A stretch of DNA of 64,000 nt, taken from NCBI GenBank assembly GCA_032164245.1, contig JAVMKO010000005.1:41382133-41446132 (forward strand), written 5' to 3'. Below are positions 1 through 11,096 of this stretch, in pieces. The notes beneath the pieces are model-generated. The model had not been told where the DNA came from. It ran no database searches and saw only the letters and a list, made by a program, of their open reading frames with translations. Both the position numbers and the translations under genes were made by a program. Each line of letters opens with the position of its first letter. Position 1 is the stretch's first letter. This DNA comes from Sternotherus odoratus (taxonomy: Eukaryota; Chordata; Testudines; Kinosternidae).

Positions 1-370
1 CCAGTATTGCTACCCGGCTACCATCATTAACCCTGTGCATACTCTTGAGAGGGAGCCAGCTGGCCCTCGGAGAGTGCACACAGGGACAGCCTCAGCCAGT
101 CCGAGTCTGTTCTCACTAGCCTGAGGCCATCTCCATGGTGAAGTGTCCCTGAAGAACTGGGGTCAGGATGGGGAATCCAGTAAAAATCCCTCCCTGCCCA
201 GCAAGCCATTCAAGAACGAGCAGGACTGAGCTGGACCATGCTCTGTAGGCCCATTATTATTGCTGCACTGGGGTCTTTGCATCAAGGACTGGCCTAGGAA
301 GGGGTAGCAGGGCCACTTGCCTGTACACATTGGACTGATTAATAAAATAATTAGTCCATGTATACATAAG
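1..370. other. Intronic sequence, nothing recognised
   Basis: No exon, RNA gene or recognisable repeat is visible before the SINE that begins near 371. The short open frames here have no protein-like composition. Confidence 0.5.
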
Positions 371-431
371 CAGAAAGGTAGCTGTGTTAGTCTGGAATTG
401 CAGAAGTGACAAAGAGTCCTGTGGCACCTTA
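371..431 (+). repeat. tRNA-derived turtle SINE, 5' half (split by a MITE)
   Basis: The sequence from about 371 has the B-box-like GGTAGCTGTGTTAGTCTGG head and the GTCCTGTGGCACC segment of the turtle Pol III SINE. It stops at TTA (429-431), where a Harbinger MITE is inserted, and resumes at 1776 with TTA AAGACTAACTA. The same head appears at 42855 and 26332, so the family assignment is internally consistent. Confidence 0.85.
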
Positions 432-1775
432 GGGTATGTCTTCACTACAGGACTAGGTCGATTTCCCTTAATTCGATTTTCTAAACTCGACTTTAGAAAA
501 TAAAATCAGTGTGTCCCCACCAGGACAGCAGGTCGACAGTGGTCGACACTGTCTGTCCTAGAACTTTTGCAGGGGTCGACATAGCCCGCATTGCACTGTG
601 GGTAGGTAGCCCACAGTGCAATGCGTGCCGGACCCCCTTTCCCCCCCGCCTGCCTAAGCAGCCCCACGGACACACCCCCCCGCCCGCCGGAGCAGCCCCG
701 CTCCAGACCCCCCCGCCCTCCCAAGCAGATCTGTGAACCCCCCGCGCCCGCCCGAGCAGCCCCGCGCCGGACCCCCCGCCCGCCCGAGGGGGGGGGGGAG
801 CCGGCGCCGGGCTGCTTGGGCGAGCGGGGGGGGGGGGAGGGGCTGTCCGCGGGGCTGCTCGGGCGGGCGGGGGGGTTCTCGGGGCTGCCCAATCACAACC
901 TTTGAATTCCCCAGTATGAAATTGACCAGGCAGCTGACCCGCTCGCCTGAGCAGCCCTGCGCCGGACCCCCCGCCCGACTGAACAGCCCCGCGCTGGACC
1001 CCCCTGCCTGCCTGAGGGGGGGGGGGGGGGAGCCGGCGCCAGGCTGCTTGGGGGGGGGGGGGGGTCCGCGGGGCTGCTCGGGCGGACGGGGGGTCCGGCG
1101 CGGGGCTGCTTGGGCGAGCGGGTCAGCTGCCTGGTCAATTTCATACTGGGGAATTCAAAGGTTGTGATTGGGCAGCCCCGAGAACCCCCCCGCCCGCCCG
1201 AGCAGCCCCGGGGACTCCCCCCCCCCCCCCCCGCTCGCCCAAGCAGCCCGGCGCCGGCTCCCCCCCCCTCAGGCGGGCGGGGGGTCCGGCGCGGGGCTGT
1301 TCAGGCGGGCGGGGGGGTTCGCAGGGCTGCTCGGATGGGCGGGGGGGTCCGGCGCGGGGCTGCTTGGGCGGGCGGGGTGGGTTCACGGAGCTGTTTGGAC
1401 AGGCGGGGGGGTCCAGCGCGGGGCTGCTTGGGCGGGCGGGGGTGTTCGCGGGGCTGCTCGGGCGGGCGGGGGGGGGGTTCGCAGAGCTGTTTGGGCAGGC
1501 GGGGGGTCCGGCGCGGAGCTGTTTGGGCGGGCGGGGGGGGAGGTCCATGGGGCTGCTCGGAGGTCGGAGGCTTACCATCAGATGCCTCTTCACTTCCTCA
1601 CAATAGACGTAGAGAAGTCGATTTTAGCCTTACTTCTCTCATCAAGCAGGAGTTACAAAGTCGATTTTGAGGGCCCTTTAAATCGACTTTAAGGGCATGC
1701 AGGTGAAGACAGGTACACGTTTAGTTCGACTTAACATTGTTAAAGTCGACCTTAAGTCCTAGTGAAGACATGCCC
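432..1775 (+). mobile_element. Non-autonomous Harbinger MITE with GC-rich palindromic core
   Basis: The ends are inverted repeats: GGGTATGTCTTCACTA on the left and the complement of GGGCATGTCTTCACTA on the right. They are flanked by TTA at 429-431 and 1776-1778, the 3 bp duplication expected of PIF/Harbinger. The first ~190 bp resemble the 5' end of Harbinger C at 59275, including GTCGACATAGC and GCACTGTGGGTA, so this is probably an internally replaced relative that the C transposase could mobilise. The interior (about 640-1560) has no gene. It consists of C-rich then G-rich minisatellite units around GGGGCTGCTCGGGCGGGCGG. It is inserted in a SINE. Confidence 0.9.
851..1209. repeat. Perfect 97 bp inverted repeat inside the MITE
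   Basis: Bases 851-947 and 1113-1209 are exact reverse complements by direct reading, separated by 165 bp. The arms contain an ordinary-composition stretch (around CAACCTTTGAATTCCCCAG) between GC-rich blocks. Weaker complementarity continues outward to about 790 and 1280, so the core is a quasi-palindrome of roughly 490 bp. Confidence 0.9.
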
Positions 1776-1845
1776 TTAAAGACTAACTAAAAACGAAGTG
1801 GGTATTAGCCCACGAAAGCTTATGCTTCAATACTTTAATTATTTT
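1776..1845. repeat. SINE 3' half with inverted tail
   Basis: This continues the SINE interrupted at 431. After AAGACTAACTA the tail appears in reverse complement (CGAAGTGGGTATTAGCCCACG, then AAGCTTATGC) compared with the normal copy at 42855-42973. The 5' part is therefore forward and the 3' part is flipped. Confidence 0.75.
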
Positions 1846-3195
1846 ATCTAGAGCATGCTCAGTGCTCCCAGGGCCATAGGCTTCCCTCTGCCCGACCTTT
1901 CTTGTAAAATCAGAACCAGCCTTGTATCGTAGTGCTGGCCTGACAGCTCTGGAGTTTGGTTTCTTTTAGCCTCGGAACAGGTGTAGTAGCAGCAGGTGAT
2001 GCTTTTGCTCCATGCTGTCCCACCAACAGACCTCACTCTTACTCTAAAGGGTGAGAAGGTGTTTTACCGCCCCGGCCCATTCAGCCAATGGCTGTTCTGA
2101 TTATACTGCCCCCAAGGAGGCCAATCCGCACCAAGCCTGATGGTGATTGTAACGTGGGGCTCAAATCCTACAGGGCCAGTCCCCAGAGCTGTAATACTGT
2201 GCTCACAGGTTTTGACCCATCCCACACTGAGGTGTGGGGTTTCTTCTGAGGTCACCCCAAGGTCTCGCAGCGACATAGTAGCCTGACCAGGCTTCTGAAG
2301 GGCTTACAACCCTGTCACCCAAATAGACACCGAAGAACTGGAATCAAATGCCTGAGAATAGTTAATCCCTGCATAAGGAATGAAATCCCTGTAAATTCCC
2401 ACCAGCCCAGTGTGCTAAGATGCTTTTTTCTGAGTGGGCTCAGATCAGGCTGTTTCCTCTTCCCTTCCCCCACTTGAAAAATTAAAACTCCTCCCCCCTC
2501 CTGCCTAAAAAATCCCATTCCTCCATCCTGACAAGTTTAGTCAAATGGAGCTAGCAGAGTTGCTGTGGAGCGGCAGGGAGAGAATGATCTGCATCAGCCA
2601 ATATTATTTTTGTTGTTCCATTTTCTTTCCAATTTAATTTTCCAGAGATTAAGATCCAGTTCATCTCTACTCCTGGAACCTGGCTGCTCTGATTCTGTTT
2701 GTTCTTTTACTCCGTTGGATTTTCCTTTCTCTCTTTATTTATTTATTTTTAAAGTCTCGAACTCCCGCTGAGTTCAGTGGAGTCCCCGGGCCTTCAAATC
2801 AACAGGGAGCTGTGCATCAGAATTGGCAGCACGGTGTCGTCCAACGTTAGGCCCTGATCCTGAAAAAACCTTTGTTTTCCTCCTCCAACTGGTTCAGAGT
2901 TACCAGCTGAAGTGCCTCTTGTGTAACGGTGGCCTGGGAACTGCTAGCTGTTTCCCCCTGTGAATCAGTCCAGTTGGAGGCTACCACCCCTGTGTTGCTA
3001 ACAATCTCTTCTCTCTTAGCTGCCTTCTGTGTAGCATTCTGCTTTGGGCCAGTGGACATATTGCCTACTGACTCCAGTGAGAGTTTCATCCCACTCGTGC
3101 CAAGGATGAATTTGATCTTATGGGTTTGGCAAAGTGTTTGAAGGGAGACTCATATCTTTAAGGCTGCAACTGGGAGATGTGTTTGTAGCACGTGT
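1846..3195. other. Intronic sequence, no gene seen
   Basis: No exon-like or repeat-like structure is recognised apart from a short T/A-rich run (TTTATTTATTTATTTTT near 2737). From about 3190 to 3301, and again from 7339 to about 7431, there are weak GTGTAGACG / TGTCTAGACATG ends. They may belong to an older MITE into which Harbinger A inserted. Confidence 0.45.
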
Positions 3196-3663
3196 AGACG
3201 TATCTAAGTTAGCTTTGAAGCTGTGGGTAGTATAGGCAGCCCCTGCGTGAGTAGGAACCTGCAGTCTGAGGCAGGTGGGGCTAGCTTGGAACAGCTGTCT
3301 GAGACCATGGTTACACTTACAGGATTATAGCGCTTTTGGTTATAGCGCATCCCATATACAGCAATAGGTATTGTACTAGAGCTTGTCCACACTTTGACCC
3401 GCCAGCGCTAGAGCATGGCCACATTTGCGGCGCTTCAGGCGGCATTAGGAGCAGCGCTATAGGGCAGGAGCAACTCTTCCCAGTTTGGCGCAATGCCTTG
3501 TGGGAAGGGGGGCGTCACTTGCGGCCATTCTGCATCCTGTTCCAACTCCCCGTGATGCTTTGTGTCATATCCCAGCAATCCCTGTGTTTCCGTCCAACTT
3601 GGGCGCCATCTTTCAACGGTTTCAGCAAGGCGCGCTCTGTCGTCTGTTTTTTCGTGTGCCGTA

Positions 3664-4884
3664 ATGGATCGCGAACTGCTGAGGAGCATGCTGGCGACTG
3701 CGCAGCGGAGTTCATTCTTGACATGGAAGGTGACAGTAGTGATGGGTCTGAAGAAGACGAGCTCAAGCCGAGGAACGCATTGGACACTAAACTGATCGTC
3801 GCTTTAACGGACATGTTCATGACAGTGGAACACCGCTTCTGGGCATGGGAAACAAGCACTGACTGGTGGGATCGCATCGTCATGCAAGTGTGGGATGATG
3901 AGCAGTGGCTGCAAAACTTTCGCATGAGAAAAGCCACTTTCATGGGACTGTGTGCTGAACTCGCCCTTGCCCTGCAGCGCAAGGACACCAGATTGAGAGG
4001 TGCCATCCCGGTGGAGAAGCGGGTGGCTATAGCACTCTGGAAGCTGACCACCCCAGACAACTACCGATCGGTGGCCAACCACTTTGGGGTGGGAAAGTTG
4101 ACCGTTGGAGTCGTGTTGATGCAAGTGTGCAGGGCTATTAATAGCCTCCTGCTACGAAACATCGTGACTCTTGGTGACGTGTGTGAAATCGTGGCTGGCT
4201 TTGAGCAGATGGGGTTCCCTAACTGTGAAGGGGCGATCGATGGGACACATATACCTATTCTAGTGCCCGACCACCTAGCAGACGAGTACATTAACTGAAA
4301 GGGGTACTTCTCCATGGTTCTTCAGGCACTTGTGGATCACCATGGGCGTCTTACTGACAGGCTGGTCGGGAAAGGTGCATGACGCACGCATCTTCTGCCA
4401 CACTGGCCTGTTCAGGAAGCTGCAAGAAGGCATTTTTTTTCCAGACCAGAGGATCCCCCTGGGGGAAGTTGAAATGCCCATTGTGATTCTTGGCGACCCC
4501 GCTTACCCTCTAATGCCCTGGCTCATGAAACCCTACATAGGGAGCCTGGACAGCAGCCAGGAAAGGTTCAACTACAGGCTGAGCCACTGTCAAATAACTA
4601 TGGAGTGTGCTTTTGTGCGTCTCAAGGCGCGCTGGCGCTGTCTTTATGGGAAACTAGACTTGGCAGAGGGAAGTATTCCCGTAGTTATTTCCGTGTGCTG
4701 TGCCCTACATAATCTTTGTGAGCAGAAGGGCGAAGGCTTCACTGTGGCATGGTCCTCGGAGGTTCAACAGCTGGAGGCCACGTATGCACAGCCAGAGAGC
4801 AGGGCTCTTAGAGGGGCCCAGCGCGAGGCTACAAGGATCAGGGATGCCTTGAGCGAGCATTTTGATGCTGAAAGCGAGTTCTAA
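3664..4884 (+). pseudogene. Harbinger transposase (DDE_Tnp_4 type), broken
   Basis: This is the nuclease that would excise and insert the element, homologous throughout to the intact transposase at 59625. Visible landmarks are the ETSTDWWDRI block, the GVGK HTH-like stretch, GAIDGTHIP with the first catalytic Asp, HDAR, GDPAYPL with the second Asp, and MECAFVRLK with the catalytic Glu. Breaks are an in-frame TGA at 4296-4298 just after the DEYIN block, a small deletion and frameshift near 4360 just before GKVHDAR, and probably another frameshift near 3700-3720 between the start at 3664 and the MEGDSSDG segment. A polyadenylation signal AATAAA lies at 4980-4985. The copy cannot encode a full enzyme. 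Confidence 0.88.
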
Positions 4885-5108
4885 TGGGAATTCCAGAAGG
4901 AGGGAGGGAGGTAGGGTGCATTCTGTTAATAGGATAAGGCATTTGCTTTTCTGTAGCCATTAGATATAGATGTGCACCGAATAAAGAAACCCATTTATTA
5001 AAAATAATTCATTTATTGAACAGCTTTTTCAGATTTTGAAATAAAAGTTGAAAAAAAGTAAAATGTGTGAGGGAGGAGGGGGGTGCAATTGGGGTGGGAA
5101 GGGGTCAG

Positions 5109-6935
5109 TCAGAGATTGACGTACATCCTCGCCTCATACCCTCCAATGCCCTTCGAGTTGCTGTGTTCCCCCAACCCCATTTGCGGAGGGCGACAATGCT
5201 TGTTATTGGGGGTTAAGTGCAATGGATAAAGGTCCTGTGTCTTTGGGTTGGTCGGTGAAGACAGGGGACTTGGAGGCAGCCGTGGGTGGTAATAACCAGG
5301 GAACTGTTGATAGTGGCCCGAAGGGGACAGAGGGCCAGAAGGGGAAGGATTAGGGGGCAACTGAGAATGGGAGCGGTGAGCACAGTGCTTCTTCTCCTCC
5401 TCAACGGCGGCGATCCGCTGCAGAGTCTCTACTTGCAGCTGTAATAATGTAAACAGCTTGTCAGCATGCTTTTCAGCACGCTGCTCGCGAGCCATCTCCC
5501 TCAACTGGATCTGTTCATCCCTCCGCTTGCTCTCATTCTCCCGCCACTGCTGTGCAACGTGATTCTCCATTACAGCCTGTTGCATAACTTGTTGTAAAAG
5601 ATCTTCCTTGCTCTTTTGCGGTCTCTTTCTAATCCTCCTCAGCTTCTCAGCTTCAGATAAGACAGACGGTGATGGGGTGTTCAAGGTCGAAACTAGGGAA
5701 AGTCAATGCAAAATTAAAACAGAGGATTCCCTTGTTCACAACAGACAGTGCTATGATTCCCCCGCACTCCAACTTTCTCTGTCCCGTTTGCCTGTCCCAC
5801 ACACAGCTAGAGCAACGGAGCCCCTGCCATGGTGAGTTGTCTCAGGATGCAGGGGGAATGATTGTTTCCCTGCCTTGCTGTCCTATGGCTTGGGGGGAGC
5901 AGAGGGCATTTGTGGGAACTGTACTCTGAGCACTGTCCCAACATTCTCTGTGTAGATGTTCGTGTTGGAAGATATCTCGCTGTTGTGGGTGATGGAGCAA
6001 GAAAGGGAGGGCATTCTAATGAGATGTGGCTTTCGGCCAGGGCCATATGCAGCTTTCCTCTGTGCAGCAATGCTCTCCCCACCCCTTGTAGAACAGTGGC
6101 GGAGACTAGTGACCGTGGACGGGACAGGGACCATGCTGGCTGTCCCGAGAAACCTGCGCAGGCACATTGCAAGAGCTCTTATTGAGACCTTTGAAGAAAC
6201 CATGGATGACGATTACTGTGATGTGATAGAGTACATCAATGCACTGTTCCACATGTAGGCAAGCATGCAGCAAGCATCCCTTTCCACCCTCGCCCAAGTT
6301 GCCTGCCTTCCCTATAGAAAAGTAGCTGTACCTGTGCAATCCGCTGCTGCTGCCCTTCCCCCCGCAACCGCTGGACGCTGTGGCTGGCTCTGGCTGCCCT
6401 CCGGGCTTGAGAAGAGTTCCTGGCTGCATGTGTCCTGTGACTCCTCCGTGTCCTGGGTCGCTGCTGCGGCCGCTGCCTCTTCTCCTCCTCCTCTGCCTCT
6501 CTGTCCTGCTCCTCTCCGTCCTCCTCTTCTTCGCCTCCTCTCCTCCCCCCCACCCCTTCACTAGTGGGCTGGGAAGAAGTGTCCTGGGTGCTCGATGGTG
6601 TGCACGTTGGATCACCACCAAGTATCGCGTGCAGCTCATTGTAGAATTTGCAAGTCACGGGCTGCCCCAGAGTGGCTGTTTGCGTCGCGGGCTTTGCGAT
6701 AGGCACTCATAAGATCCTTTACTTTTGCCCGGCACTACAGAGTGTCCCGGTCATGGGCTCTTTCCACCATGGCCTGTGATATCAGGACATATGTATCGTA
6801 ATTCCTGTGGCTAGACAGCAGCTGAGACTGGGCAGCCTCTTCCCCCCAACAACTGATGAGGTCCATCACCTCGCCATTGTTCCACGGTGAAGCTTGCTTA
6901 TTGCGAGGAGGCATAGCACGTGGAGTCATGGGCAA
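5109..6935 (-). pseudogene. Harbinger Myb/SANT-like DNA-binding protein, two exons, broken
   Basis: This is the accessory Harbinger protein that binds DNA and the transposase. Exon 1 begins near 6935 (MTPRAMPPRNK, then a Trp/Leu-rich trihelix-like domain) and ends at 6333 before donor GTACAG. Exon 2 runs from 5692, after a CCCTAG acceptor, to the stop at 5109-5111. The splice joins in phase 1, as in copy B. Exon 2 encodes a long, highly charged coiled-coil-like helix (EKLRRIRKR through LQVETLQRIAAVEE) and a Pro-rich tail. Exon 1 is broken by a TAG in RDTL*CRAKV near 6733 and by a frameshift near 6660; exon 2 is open. The acidic Glu-rich part followed by QELFSSPE matches copy B. Confidence 0.82.
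5956..6258 (+). CDS. Harbinger third ORF (ORF3), copy A, intact, 100 codons
   Basis: An uninterrupted reading frame on the transposase strand lies wholly inside the intron of the antisense Myb-like gene (6332-5693). It aligns along its length with the ORFs at 39833 and 63615. Shared features are an N-terminal D-I-(S/T)-L-L block, the motif PGPxAA at about residues 27-33, LPxNLxRxIxRxL (here VPRNLRRHIARAL) in the C-terminal half, and a terminal EYIxxLF. TGTGTAG lies directly before the ATG and could be a splice acceptor, implying a non-coding leader exon. The function is unknown: I recognise no domain. It looks mostly helical with no signal peptide or membrane segment. It remains open although both other genes of this copy are broken. 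Confidence 0.75.
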   Translation: MFVLEDISLLWVMEQEREGILMRCGFRPGPYAAFLCAAMLSPPLVEQWRRLVTVDGTGTMLAVPRNLRRHIARALIETFEETMDDDYCDVIEYINALFHM

Positions 6936-7159
6936 GCAAAATGGTTACCTGCAACGATTGCCTGAGGAGCACTCCATGCCTGGCTGGCGCAAACAGGAAG
7001 AGGATTTTTCAAATTTCCCTGGGAATTTAAGGGGCGGGTCTGACGTGTGGTCACCTGAGGATGCGACAGAAGAGTTTGAAAGTGATGACCAGAGTGGCTC
7101 GAATGGGAATTATGGGCCAGGCTGGAGGCTAATTAACGCACAATGGGTGTCCACATTCG

Positions 7160-7332
7160 CGCCGTAGCACTACAGCGGTAGCGCTACAGCCCTTATTCCC
7201 CGTGTGGAGGTGGATTACCACGAGCGCTATAAACTCGGACTTATAGCGCAATTCGTGCCTTGCCAGTGTGTACGGGTAGGGAGTTATAGCGCTCCTGGAG
7301 GCTTTATAGCGCTATAAAGTGCCAGTGTAACC
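7160..7332. repeat. Subterminal TATAGCGC repeats of Harbinger A
   Basis: AGCGCTAC, AGCGCTATAAA, TTATAGCGC, TTATAGCGCTCC and TTTATAGCGCTATAAAG occur within 170 bp of the right end. TTATAGCGC also occurs twice near 3326-3347 at the left end. Repeated motifs of this kind are usual transposase or Myb binding sites in Harbinger elements; binding itself is inference. Confidence 0.6.
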
Positions 7333-7431
7333 AAGTAAGCTGCTGCAGCTTCACTACTATTGTTGCTTGAGCTAGTTGTGATCCAGTTAACTTGGGACTG
7401 TGTCTAGACATGCTGCAGTCTCACCTCCCAA

Positions 7432-8914
7432 ATGCAGTCATTCCCTGTCCTCAGGGAAGTGTAACTGCTTTCTTTGATGCTGCTTTCCTTCTCATTGGTT
7501 TGCACACGGGGAACTTCAGGCTGTGGGCTCAGGCTGTTACAAAGCAGTTCCACCGACTAGACTCTCCCAGAATCCCAGCTGTGTATATTGTAGAGGGGCA
7601 TGTGGGGGCGCCATGTGTTTCTTTTGGGCTCTGGGGCAAGGAGGCTCCCGTACTGGAACACAGGTTGAGGGAACAACCGCAGTCCTGACCTCCTCCATGG
7701 CTATTGAGGACTGTTGTTCACTGGGCCTCTGAAATATCCAAACATTTCCATTACTCTGTGCAGGCTGCCCAGGTGTCTGGGGTCTGCAGTGACAAATTAT
7801 GCAGATTTCTATCCCCACCCCGCTTTTACTTCCCATTATCTGCCTTGGTAGAGGCTGTAATTTTATTGCAATTCGCAGCCTTATAATTTGGGTTTTTTTT
7901 ATTATTATTTCCAGGCTTTTCAGAGACAGCATCTCTGTGTATCCCAGTGCATTTCATTGTTGGGTTTCAGGTTTCCCACCCTCCCTTCCTGGTTCTGCTC
8001 TCTTTTTGTAACTTACTCATACGGTAGCTAAATTATTATTGTGCACTCAATAAAAAATTGCATATAAAAAGTGATAACTGAAATGACATTTAACGTGGAA
8101 AGCACTTAAGCATAATTACACTATATGCATTACATCATTTGGTGTCAGTTATTAAAAATATCTTCACAGTTTTGTCATTGGAGTCTGGGGGGGGGCGGGG
8201 AATAGCAAGTGTGTATTGCCATTTTGTGGTTTTTAGAAACATATTTTTATTTTCTCTGGAGGGTTTTTTGTATTGCTCTTCCACAAGCACAAATCCTGTT
8301 TGTGTAGTTGGATGCTCTCCACCACTACCGCTCTTTACCCTTCTTGATCTTCAGTAACTCCTGCTGAGGGAAGCTGCGACCTGAAGTACCTCATATCTCA
8401 ACATAGTGGATTTGCCTCAGTGATTCCTGCAAGGGTTGGTGTGGATTGGAGCTCTGCACCATTCCCTAAAGTGCCCCCTTCTAGGAGAAGCTGGGACTGG
8501 AATAGCTTGGAGATTCCCCACAACCAATGCTCTGTATCATTCCCTATATTGACTGAAATAGCTAGGAGCCACCACCTCTCCTTCTCCCGTGCAGCCGGCA
8601 CCACTCCAAACTTCTGTCTATACACCCCTGCTGGCATAATACCCTCTTCTTTACAGAAGCTCCAGAGAGCACTGTGACTGGGCAGAGCTCTGAGTTCCTA
8701 TAAGGCCATTGTGAAAATGGAGAGCCACACCTTTGCATTGTGAGGTGTGATGGCAGGATATGACTGATGGGATTCAGAGGCATGGAGAGAACTGAAAGTG
8801 AAGTCAAGGCAACTGATTTTTTTTTTCTAGAATAAACAGTGGATGGGAGCCACAGATCTTGGCATTACCAGTCTAGGTGGATTTCTGAGCAAAGTCTAAA
8901 TCCATGGATTCCCA
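7432..8914. other. Intronic sequence, nothing recognised
   Basis: AT-rich in part (7880-8160), with a G run near 8190. No exon with good splice sites, RNA gene or mobile element termini could be recognised. Confidence 0.45.
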
Positions 8915-9235
8915 GATTCCCAGGCTAGAAGAGACCATTGTGATCCCCTGGTCTGACCTCCTGTATGACCCAAGCTTTAGCACCTCCCAATAATAATTCA
9001 TAGAGTGGAGCATTTAGGAAAACATCCAGTCTTGATTTAAAAGTTGTCAGTGACAGAGACTTGACCACAACCTTTGGTAAAATTTTCCAATGGTTAATTA
9101 CCCTCACTGTTGAAATTTTTTTACCTGGTTTTCAGTCTGGATTTGTCTAGCTTCAACTTCCCCAGCCATTGGATCACGTTGTAGCTTTCTCTGCTAGACC
9201 AAAGAGCCCATTATCAAATATTGCTCCTCACATAG
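8915..9235 (-). mobile_element. CR1-type LINE 3' fragment (old)
   Basis: The stretch resembles the reverse complement of a reptilian CR1 3' region: GACCATTGTGATCCCCTGG, CTGACCTCCTGTATGACC and TGGTTAATTACCCTCACTG are characteristic phrases. It has no open reading frame and is clearly diverged. The assignment is by recognition of these phrases, not by alignment. Confidence 0.55.
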
Positions 9236-10289
9236 ATAACTAGATTGTATTCAAGTCACCTCTTAATCTTCTTTTTGTTAAGAGAAGGTACCTGAAGCGC
9301 ATATTTCCTGGAGTCATACCTGGGAATATTTGATGGGTGTGTATGTAAGAAATGCCCCAGCATAGATGCATGTTACTGTACGAGTTGGAAGAGCGGATTG
9401 TAGCGGGCAGGGCGAGGAGCATAGTGGAGGAAAATGACACAACATAGAAGAATTCATTTTAAAGAAAGAGGTGAGTCCGTTAGATCATTAGACTCCCCAG
9501 AACTTCCCAGTGTTTCCAGAGAGACGTGATGCTTTGCTTTTCTATTTTTGTTGTTGTGTTATGTGATTTGCCCTTCAAGTTAATAAACTGTTAATCACTT
9601 TAAAAGTTTACGGGTCATTTCTTTCCAAACATTCACAGAAGCATCTTGAAGCAGAAATTAAGGCATTTCAAGAACTTGGGCATTTTTTTTCCTTCTTCAA
9701 ATGCACACATAACTAGAAACCATGCAGAGGCAGTAATAACTAACGTGACTGGAGAGACTGTTCTGTGTGTCTTGCAAGGGAAAAAGGCATGCCGCTCTCG
9801 CTTGTTTTTTATGTATTTGTCTGCTCAGATTTTCTTAACTCAGATTGGGGGGAGCAAAAAAAGAGCAGGAAAGAATCCAACTATAACATTCTCATCAACT
9901 TGACGATCAGTCCCAGCTGGGAATTACCAGGCATTATGTTGGCTTAGCTCATTAATAGCAATATAAAGAGCATAAAAAAAGGATATCACTACTGAGAACA
10001 TTTAATTCCTGGAAACAAGTTGATTTTTGTAATGTCACGTGAGCCCTTTTGAGTGTAAATTATTCTGAAACAACCCAGCAATGTCCCTGGAAATAAAAAA
10101 CGAGAGAGAGGGGGGAGTGGTATTCTTTCAGCCGGAGCTACGTTACAGGAGGAGACAGGAGATGGAGGGGGCAGCACTGGAGTTTTCTCATCACCTGAGT
10201 TGTGGGAGGGTTTGGAGGGGTGATGTTGCCAGTGTCTCGTGTCCTGGCATCATGAAGGCCGGTGACCTGCATTGAGGCAGGTGCTAAAT
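9236..10289. other. AT-rich intronic sequence with a possible conserved block
   Basis: No gene or repeat is recognised. The block 9900-10110 is AT-rich, has no low-complexity or transposon features, and contains homeodomain-like TTAATAG and TTTAATTCC words and a CACGTG E-box (in GTCACGTGAGC near 10035). It may be a non-coding regulatory element; this is inference only. Confidence 0.35.
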
Positions 10290-11096
10290 CAGGCATGGGC
10301 AAACTTCTTTTTGGGCCGAGGGCCACATTGGGGTTGCAAAATTGTACAGAAGGCCGGGTAGGGAAGGCTGTGCCTCCCCAAATAGCCTGGCTCCTACCCC
10401 CATCCAATCCCCTCCTACTTCCCTGCCCCTGACTGCCCCCCTCAGAACCCTGATCCATTCAATCCCCGCTGCTCCTTGTCCCAGACTCCCCCTCCAGAGA
10501 CCCCCCACTCCTAACCACACCCTGGGACCCCACCCCCATCTAAGCCCTCTGCTCCTTTTCCCCTGACCACCTCCTCCTGAGACCCACTCCCGAACCGTCT
10601 CCCCAGGACTCCACCCCCCACCCAATGCCCCCTGTCACCTGATTGCCCTGACCCCTATCCACTCCCCCACCCCCGAGAGATCCTTGGGACTTCCACACAC
10701 TAACCCCCCTGTTCCCCACTTCCACCCCCTGACAGACTGCTGGGACTCCCATGCCCTATCCAGCCCCCCCATTTCCCATCCCCTGATCACCACCACCCAG
10801 AACCTCTGGCTCCTGGAACCCCCTGCCCCCTAGCCCCCTTACCATGCCACTCAGAGCAGTGTGTTTGGCTCTGCGTGGCCCGCCGGAGCCAGACATGCTG
10901 CCCCCCAGGAATGCGAAGCGCCGCTGGAGCCATGCCGCTGCAGCGCTGCCCGGGAGGAGCCGCAGGCCAGAGCACTGCCTGCATGGCGTACTGAAGCTGC
11001 AGGGGAGGGACCAGGGGGTGCCTCCCTGGCGGGGAGCTCAGGCGGGCCAGTTAGGAGGGGCTGGATGTGCCCCGCAGGCCGTAGTTTGCCCACCCA
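10290..11096 (+). mobile_element. hAT-like non-autonomous element (GGGCAAAC family), + copy
   Basis: The left end CAGGCATGGGCAAACTT is mirrored by TAGTTTGCCCACCC on the right. Flanks TGCTAAAT and AGTTAAAT agree at 6 of 8 bases, consistent with an eroded 8 bp hAT duplication. The interior is pyrimidine-rich (CCCCTGACTGCCCCCCTCAG-like blocks) followed by a GC-rich segment near 10850-11060; no transposase is present. Three more copies lie on the other strand near 13450, 27590 and 50090. Confidence 0.72.

Larger units (their letters stand above)
3302..7338 (+). mobile_element. PIF/Harbinger DNA transposon, copy A (about 4.0 kb)
   Basis: GGTTACACT at 3309 is mirrored by AGTGTAACC at 7324-7332, and both flanks are rich in TATAGCGC motifs, probable subterminal transposase sites. 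Inside are three genes in the order transposase (+), Myb-like protein (-, two exons) and a small third ORF (+) within the Myb intron. The transposase and Myb genes are broken, the third ORF is open. The exact outer bases and the target duplication are not resolved because both ends have drifted. Confidence 0.88.

Noticed and set aside
506..1692. Several Arg/Gly/Pro-rich frames of 75-190 codons
   Set aside because: They are frames of the MITE minisatellite in both directions, with no codon preference.
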